From Lagopus muta (lineage: Eukaryota; Chordata; Aves; Galliformes; Phasianidae), in the NCBI RefSeq assembly GCF_023343835.1, contig NC_064437.1:23349001-23413000 (forward strand): a stretch of 64,000 bases of DNA. The letters run 5' to 3'. A program made the position numbers and the translations under genes. The notes below the pieces were generated by a model. The model had not been told where the DNA came from. It did not search any database and saw only the letters and a program-made list of their open reading frames with translations. This document shows, in pieces, positions 57,897-64,000 of the stretch (within the stretch, counting starts at the first letter, position 1; each line of letters begins with the position of its first letter).

Positions 57897-58891
57897 GGAT
57901 TCCCCTGCAGCCCCTGGGGAGAGAAGTTCTGATGTTCCTGCGTGGGTCCTTCCAGGGAGGGAAAGCGTAAATAAAAAGGAGGAGAAGGAAGGAGCCGTGT
58001 CAGACTGGAGCTGCCATCCCACTGCCCCACCAGGTAGGGGAGGCATGAGGGAAGGGGCGAAGCTGAATACAGATGGGGAAGAACTGTTGTTCATTTTGTT
58101 TTTCACTATCCAATCTTTTTTAACAGGCAGTAAGTTAATTTTCCCTAGCACATAAGCTTTTCCCTTTGTTTTCTCCCCTAAGCCTGTTGCAGTGGAGCAG
58201 CTGGGTGGGTACTGCAGAGCTGCTCAGGGTCAGCCCTCTGCAGGTACCAATTCTTGTCTAAATTTGCACTGTTCACACATCTAGTGGGTTTAAGGTGTGC
58301 CTCTTCTACAGCAGCTGGGAGTCAGAGCTTTCATCATGGCTCAGTCTTGCTTCTCCATAAAGAGGGATCCATCCCTGTTCGGCACACAAGGGCAGTGAGA
58401 GGAAAAGCAGTCTTTGTAATGGAGACACGTATGCAGTGCTGACAGGGCCAAGGGAGACCATGACACTATTCAGTGGTGTGGGGAAGGAGGGATTCCCAGC
58501 AGTCATACTGACTCAGCAGCTCTGTGTAAGGTTCTGGGTCAGCACAGGGCTCCACTGCCTACCTGCTCCTATTTACCTACTTAGACTCAGCAAGAGAAGA
58601 ATGTAGGAGAATCTATTCACCGTGCTTTTTAAGACCACAGGAAATAGCACTTTTAGATAGCAGAGCTACAGGGTCAGAATGAAAAGGGATGAAAGAAAAA
58701 CCAAACTGAGAAACCAGTTATGCAAGGCGCATTGCTAACAAGCAGTTCGGTGAAAGATGTTCATGCCCCTAAAAAGCAAAAACAAAGTGTTTAGCAGCAG
58801 GACCAATCTTGCAAAAGGTACAGATCACTAGAAAACAGTCTCAAGATAGAAGAAGAGACAACTCGATCACAAGAAAGAAGTGTCAAGTTTC

Positions 58892-58918
58892 TCAACTGTA
58901 CACTTGCTGTACAGTTGA
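58892..58918. other. Perfect 11-bp hairpin with 5-nt loop
   Basis: TCAACTGTACA, loop CTTGC, TGTACAGTTGA. Eleven perfect base pairs. The arms are too short for a microRNA precursor and no T-run follows for a terminator. Confidence 0.8.
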
Positions 58919-61740
58919 AATTACTAGAAGTCTATGATTTAAGATAAATGTTGGTTTCTTTTGTCTAAGCCGTGTCTTTTGTTCCTTTGACCTTATTCTC
59001 TCCCCCTGAATCGCTAGGTGTGCTGAGTTGCCTTGGCCATGGGTGGGTAGAGGACAAGACTCACAACTGGCCCAGTTTCCTTAGTCTCTTTTGATGCTTG
59101 GTGCAACTCCACTATGAGTACTGCGGAAAACTTAGCACGCTTTTCTTCGCCGTGTCCTATAAAGTGACATGCTAAATGTGGTTTACAGGCAATGAGCTGA
59201 AATACAGAAATGAAACTGCTGCTATCAAAGTGCCCACTTTAGGATTTTTCACAGAATTCAGTGGTTGTACAGTTCTTGGGTATGCTCTTCATTCACACCT
59301 AGCAGTTATAAACAGCAGCCTTGAGCATGGCAGCCTTGTGGTCTGCCAAGTCATCACCATCCCACCCATCTCTCCAGCACATCTAGCTCCCTCCTATGAG
59401 CAGCACTGAATTTTTGTCCACTTAGCTCTCTATGAAGTCTAAGGGCGGTGGTGGTGTGATTAGCTTCAGTTGACATGGCACCTAGACCTTTAAAGGCTAG
59501 CATCCTGCAGGACCAGCACACAGAGACAGGAGTGCACATCACCTCATAAAGCCTGCACCCTTTGGTGAACAGCCTGGTACTAGAAGGAATTAATGCTGTT
59601 GGGGGTCATCAGTATAAGGTTCCAAGCCCCTTTTCATGTTCTCTTGTGCTTTCTGCTTCCTAATCCGTTAGATGAGCTAGAAGAGTGGAAATTACAAAAC
59701 TCTTAAAAGACCCATGGTTCCGCTACTTATACTTAAAAGCCTTAGAAAGGTTTTTAATTAGGTTTTCTAGCAAACTAGAAAGGTGGGAGTTGTGTAGGAT
59801 GGCTTTACTTGTTCTCCTAGGCAGGCTCTATGCCATGTCCTGGTCATCATCTGGTACTTGTTGGGGTTGCCACAGGCTTTTATCTCAGACTGGGCATCCA
59901 TCACTGTATCCTTACTATCGTACATGCTTCCTGTGGAACAGGAACAGTCAGGCCAGCAAGTTACATTAGCATCAAAACACAAGTCACATATCTCAAGGTC
60001 CAGTGAGCAGCACCGGTTATTTCTATTGCATCACTGTCTAGATGATCTTGCCAGGTACTGAACATCTTAACTGCAAAGCTGGGACAGCACTGAATACAGT
60101 AACTGTATGGATACATTTACTGCTGGATGAATCATACCACGTCTTGCCCACGAGCTCTCCCCTGTGCAGAAGAGAATGCATATAAATACATAATAAATGC
60201 TTCAAGAGCAGAGAAGGAGACACAGACTCCACAAGCAGACCTAATGATACCTAACGTGGTCCCAGCTGGACCAAGCAATTATCATCCCCTTCTCTCCTTC
60301 AACAGCCTCTCTTGACTCACATTCTCCAGCGCAGCAAGCAGGGTCTCCACAGGATGTGAGTAGGGAGTTTCAAGCAAACCTTGAAAATGATTGTTCCCCA
60401 CTCATGCTGTAAGAGTAAGTAGGGCAACAGAGGAGCCTGACTCAAATTCTTGTAAGCTCAGATAAACAAGAAAGTGCAGCTGTGGGCAGGAGGCAGAAAC
60501 AACCCCCTACCCCACAAAAAAACTTTCATGTTTGCAATGGTCGAAGAGCTCAGCTAACAGACAGTAGCTCACTAAGCCACAAATACCTCCTGCTCCTCAC
60601 AGCAGCAGCAAAGAAACACACTTGCAAAGCCACACACAACCTGGTGGGCTGCTCAGCAGCAAGGATATGCAGGACTGATTTCAGAGCGCAAAAGCAGGGA
60701 TCATCACAAAGGCTGCAACAACATCCTTCTGGGCCTATTTGAGAACTAGCCTTATAACCTGCCCTTGTCCAAGCTAAGGACAGCAGTGGGATTTATTCAC
60801 TAAATATCCTGAATTTCTCCCAGCACTGCCCTCTTGAAACCACGCAGGGAATCAGAGAAATCACATCCTCTTTTGTTCCTTAAGCATTCTTAATCTTCTA
60901 TTATTTAAATTCCTTTTTCAGAACTTTAATGGAAGGCAGTTCTTGGATACCCGTTCTCCACTGCAGATACCTCAGCAGGGAGCATGGATAAACAGATTAG
61001 CAGCAAGTCAGTCTTTCAGCACGCCCTTTGGAGTCTTGGCTGAGATTGTGCAGCTCATACCAGTTCTTTGGCTGATCCTCTGATAGCTGAGAACTGCAAC
61101 AGCCATAAACACGTTGCACTCTTCTTTGGGAACTTCATGTCCATCATAGCAGCATGAACAACTATCTTATAGGCTATTTAAACTAAGAAGGAAAAATCTC
61201 CTTCTCAGATATCTTTTCTGATATATATATATTTTAATCTATTAACATAAATCTCACAAATGATGCCAAGTGGAATGCATGCCCCTCACATGGCTCAGGA
61301 GAGCACACACTCTGTGGGGAATTAAGGTAAGTAGGGAGGGGGTTTGCCTGTGATGCTGAGCTGAGACTTGTTTCCTTTCCTCTCCATCTCTTAGGTCCTC
61401 TCCCTCTGCCCGACAAGGACAGGGCAGGAGGTCCACCACAACACATAGTCCTACTTCTCATGCATCAGGGCTTTGGCTGTGTGCTGGAAATGGAATATCT
61501 GAATCTGATGTTACCTCAAGAGATGAGTCAGCAACAAATCGTTATGTCTTTATTTCTCATATTTAAAATAAGATTGAGAAATCCACATGTAACTTCCCTC
61601 ACCTTGCATACCAGCTCCTCCTCTCTTCTTACTCACCTCATCCCCTTTGCATTAAACCTCAGTCACTTAGTCATGCCTAAAACTACACTTTTGTAACCAT
61701 GACGTAACGTGCCTCTTCTTCTAAGTGATAGAAAAATAAG

Positions 61741-61796
61741 AGTATTATATTATATACTATATATAATATTATATACATTTATATATATATATACAC
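61741..61796. repeat. AT-rich microsatellite
   Basis: Imperfect TATA repeats, including ATATATATATATA near 61780 and several TATTATA variants. A shorter relative lies at 61220-61233. Confidence 0.9.
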
Positions 61797-63056
61797 TAGA
61801 AAATAATATTTAAGCTTCCCCCCCTTCACAATCTGGTTCATATATTCCTTACAGCTCCATGACCTGGAAGTAACCCCACAAGACACAGTAATCAAAACTT
61901 GGAAACATTAAGGCTGCCTTTAAGGGGGAAAATAAAATAGAAAAGGAAAAATAGCAGCAATAATGAAGCTTGTCTGATCAAGCAGAAAGAAGATTGCTTA
62001 ACTCAAAGGATTTGAGAGTAGCTTAAAAAATACTGGTTCTTCCATTCTTGCGCTCTCTTTTCTCTCTTGGAGGGTTACAAAAAGACTCATATATAACACA
62101 TATCAGCTAACTACAACAACTAATCTGTGCAATGTCTGAGCCAAGACGTATGTCTGGGTGAACCTGCTGAGAGCCAGTCCATGTCGGAGCTCCATTTCAA
62201 GTCTGTGACACTGCTGCATTTGTTGGCCAGCAGTGGCTTCTTTCAGTTCTGCGTTACGAGAGCCCTACAGGCCTTCACTGTGTGCCAGTGACCTTCCTCT
62301 GCAGCACAAGTAACCACAGCCTAGTGAAAAATCAGGAGATGCAGGTGCAATATCAATAGGAGGGATATGGGAGACACTGGCCATAACTATTAGAGGCCAT
62401 TTCTGCTTCTCTGAAGGTGGTTCTCTCTGTGGGGGGAAAGCTGCCCGCAGCAGAAGCTCTCATCTCTACGGGTCCGTGAGGAGCAGCACCCAACCTCAGC
62501 CTCACTCGTTACTCATCCTACCTCATAGAGGCTCTGCCTCTCAGAGCTTGCCAAACCTCCTCTCGCTTCCTGCACTTCTGCTGTAGAAGCAGCACTATTC
62601 ACCCCACCAGGGTAGATAAATAGGATGCAGCATCTGATACACATCAACCACGAAAGCGCCCATCTCCCTCGAGCAGCTTGCTACGCTCGGCACATAGCAG
62701 CATGAGTGTTTCTATGTCATGCAGGCTTGGCCAGCTGCACACCCCAGACATGCAGGCATTGCCTGGAAAGGGTTCAGCTAACTATGAGAGTTGGTGTGCC
62801 TGCAATGGACTTGCTGGATCAGCTTTGAGCTGTATCACATTGGAATAGAATGCCTGCACAGATGAAGAAAGGCTGTGAGCCACAGAAGACCCCCAGGCAC
62901 TAGGAGCTGACCAGAAGGTGCTTCACAGGAGTTGCTCTGGACTCATCACTTCTCAGCTGTGTTCTCTACAGAGGAGAAGTTCCCTGGAGTGCTATTAAGC
63001 ACTGCCCAAGCCCTGCAGTACTTCCACACATGGCCCAGACTCTTCCATTAGGACAC

Positions 63057-63290
63057 AGGAGCTTGGCTTATACAGACAGCTGGGATCGTTCAGTCTGCAG
63101 GAGGCTCAGAGGAGACCTTACTGCTCTCTACAACTGCCTCAAAGGAAGCTGTGACAGGGTGGGGTTCTGTCTCTGCTCCTGGGTAACAGCGACAGGACGA
63201 GAGGGAGAGACCTCAAGCTGTGCTAGGGCAGGTTCAGGCTGGATATTAGGAAACATTTCTTCTCAGAAAAAGCAGCCCTTTCCAATGCAC
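63057..63290 (+). mobile_element. CR1 fragment without 3' terminus
   Basis: The sense-strand sequence GGCTCAGAGGAGACCTTACT, CTCTCTACAACTGCCTCAAA, GACAGGACGAGAGGGAGAGA and GGTTCAGGCTGGATATTAGG follow one another in the CR1 order (ORF2 tail). The homology fades near 63290, before the final octamer repeat, so both ends have been lost. Confidence 0.88.
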
Positions 63291-64000
63291 CACCACTCTG
63301 AGTGTGTTCCCTCAGTCACAGAAGCATTAACAATGCCATCATTAAATAAAGAATGCTAACATTAAGCAAATACTCCAATCAGTGAACAGCTTCTTAGATA
63401 ATTAAACTGATGGCTTTAATAAAGCTGCTCTCACAAGCAGTCTGTGAATCAACCCTGTGCAGTTTAAAATTGTATGCTTCTGTCACGACCTTTGAATCTT
63501 CACGACTTTGAATCTTCAGCCACAGCCCATGAGCTCAGCTGTGGGTTTTCTACATTCAGGTTGAAGCGATGTTTGAGAACGGGATCACAAGGCAGAAGCA
63601 CGTGTGTAACTGGCATCTGTGCTACAGGCTCCACACAGTAGCAGCTGCTGACTCAGGAGCAAGGCTCATAGCTTTGTCCCACAAGAAAAGGCAGCTCTGT
63701 CCCCTTCGAGACCCCAGCTCGACTTACAAAACCATCCACCTCACCACACCACTATCTCTGAGACTTGCAGGTCTGCATTCCTGTCAGCACATCAGATAAA
63801 AACGTTAACAGATTCTTGTCCCCTCCTGATGTGCAGTGAGAGCAACTGCCACATCCTGCCCCAGAGCTCAGGTTCATGGCTGAGCTGCCTTGTGCTGATT
63901 TATACAAAGCTTTGGGAGCTTTTCAACCCTTCACTAATACAACAATAGCAGAGTGCATAAACTCAGCATCAGTTTCCTTTGGGTGCTGAATGCTCTTTAT

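Larger units (their letters stand above)
57897..63056. other. Noncoding flank
   Basis: Contains the hairpin at 58892 and the AT repeat at 61741. The 178-codon minus frame at 57615-58151 overlaps the minisatellite and owes its openness to the repeat. No supported exon or promoter was identified. Confidence 0.45.

Noticed and set aside
57615..58151. 178-codon minus-strand open frame with repeated FSSLTSALQ-like peptide
   Set aside because: The peptide periodicity simply translates the minisatellite. No start context or splice partner is convincing.

Overview
The window looks like avian nuclear DNA, most likely galliform or a related bird. It is AT-leaning, has no operon-like gene packing, and its only recognisable transposon family is the chicken-repeat-1 (CR1) LINE. 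I recognise nine CR1 copies or fragments, which I estimate cover roughly 5 percent of the sequence. No bacterial features, CRISPR array, rRNA gene or intact retrovirus was seen. Nearly all ATG-to-stop frames of 60-200 codons are expected by chance at this length.

The main result is a split gene on the minus strand. Reading that strand for acceptor, open frame and donor, with matching codon phase from one exon to the next, gives about 30 short coding blocks (32-181 nt) between about 56.7 kb and 38.9 kb. Only one junction, 51.72 kb to 51.58 kb, does not match in phase with the sites I chose. Joined, they encode about 860 residues of leucine-rich, mostly helical sequence resembling a HEAT/ARM-type scaffold. 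I cannot name the gene. All splice sites were picked by eye, so single edges may be wrong, and phase was also used to choose between sites, which makes the agreement partly circular. Further minus-strand candidate exons lie at 29.2, 27.9, 24.4 and 23.7-23.2 kb, the last ending in a stop. Another group lies between 19.4 and 6.3 kb. These are either the continuation of the same gene or a second, downstream minus-strand gene.

Layout. 0.3-3.2 kb: two CR1 tails in opposite orientations. 6.3-19.4 kb: weaker candidate exons, three CR1 tails and a T10-G18 tract at 12.8 kb. 17.46-18.97 kb: a young CR1 copy with an uninterrupted 469-codon reverse-transcriptase frame, on the minus strand. 23.2-29.3 kb: candidate exons. 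31.7-32.3 kb: a frameshifted plus-strand CR1 with a large internal deletion. 38.9-56.7 kb: the exon chain, with one old CR1 in the intron between 40.54 and 41.65 kb. 57.75-57.90 kb: a CpG-bearing minisatellite of 35-40 bp units carrying YY1-like ATGGCGCC cores, just beyond the 5' end of the exon chain and a candidate promoter or enhancer region. 58-64 kb: noncoding as far as I can see, with an 11-bp perfect hairpin, an AT-rich microsatellite and one more CR1 fragment.
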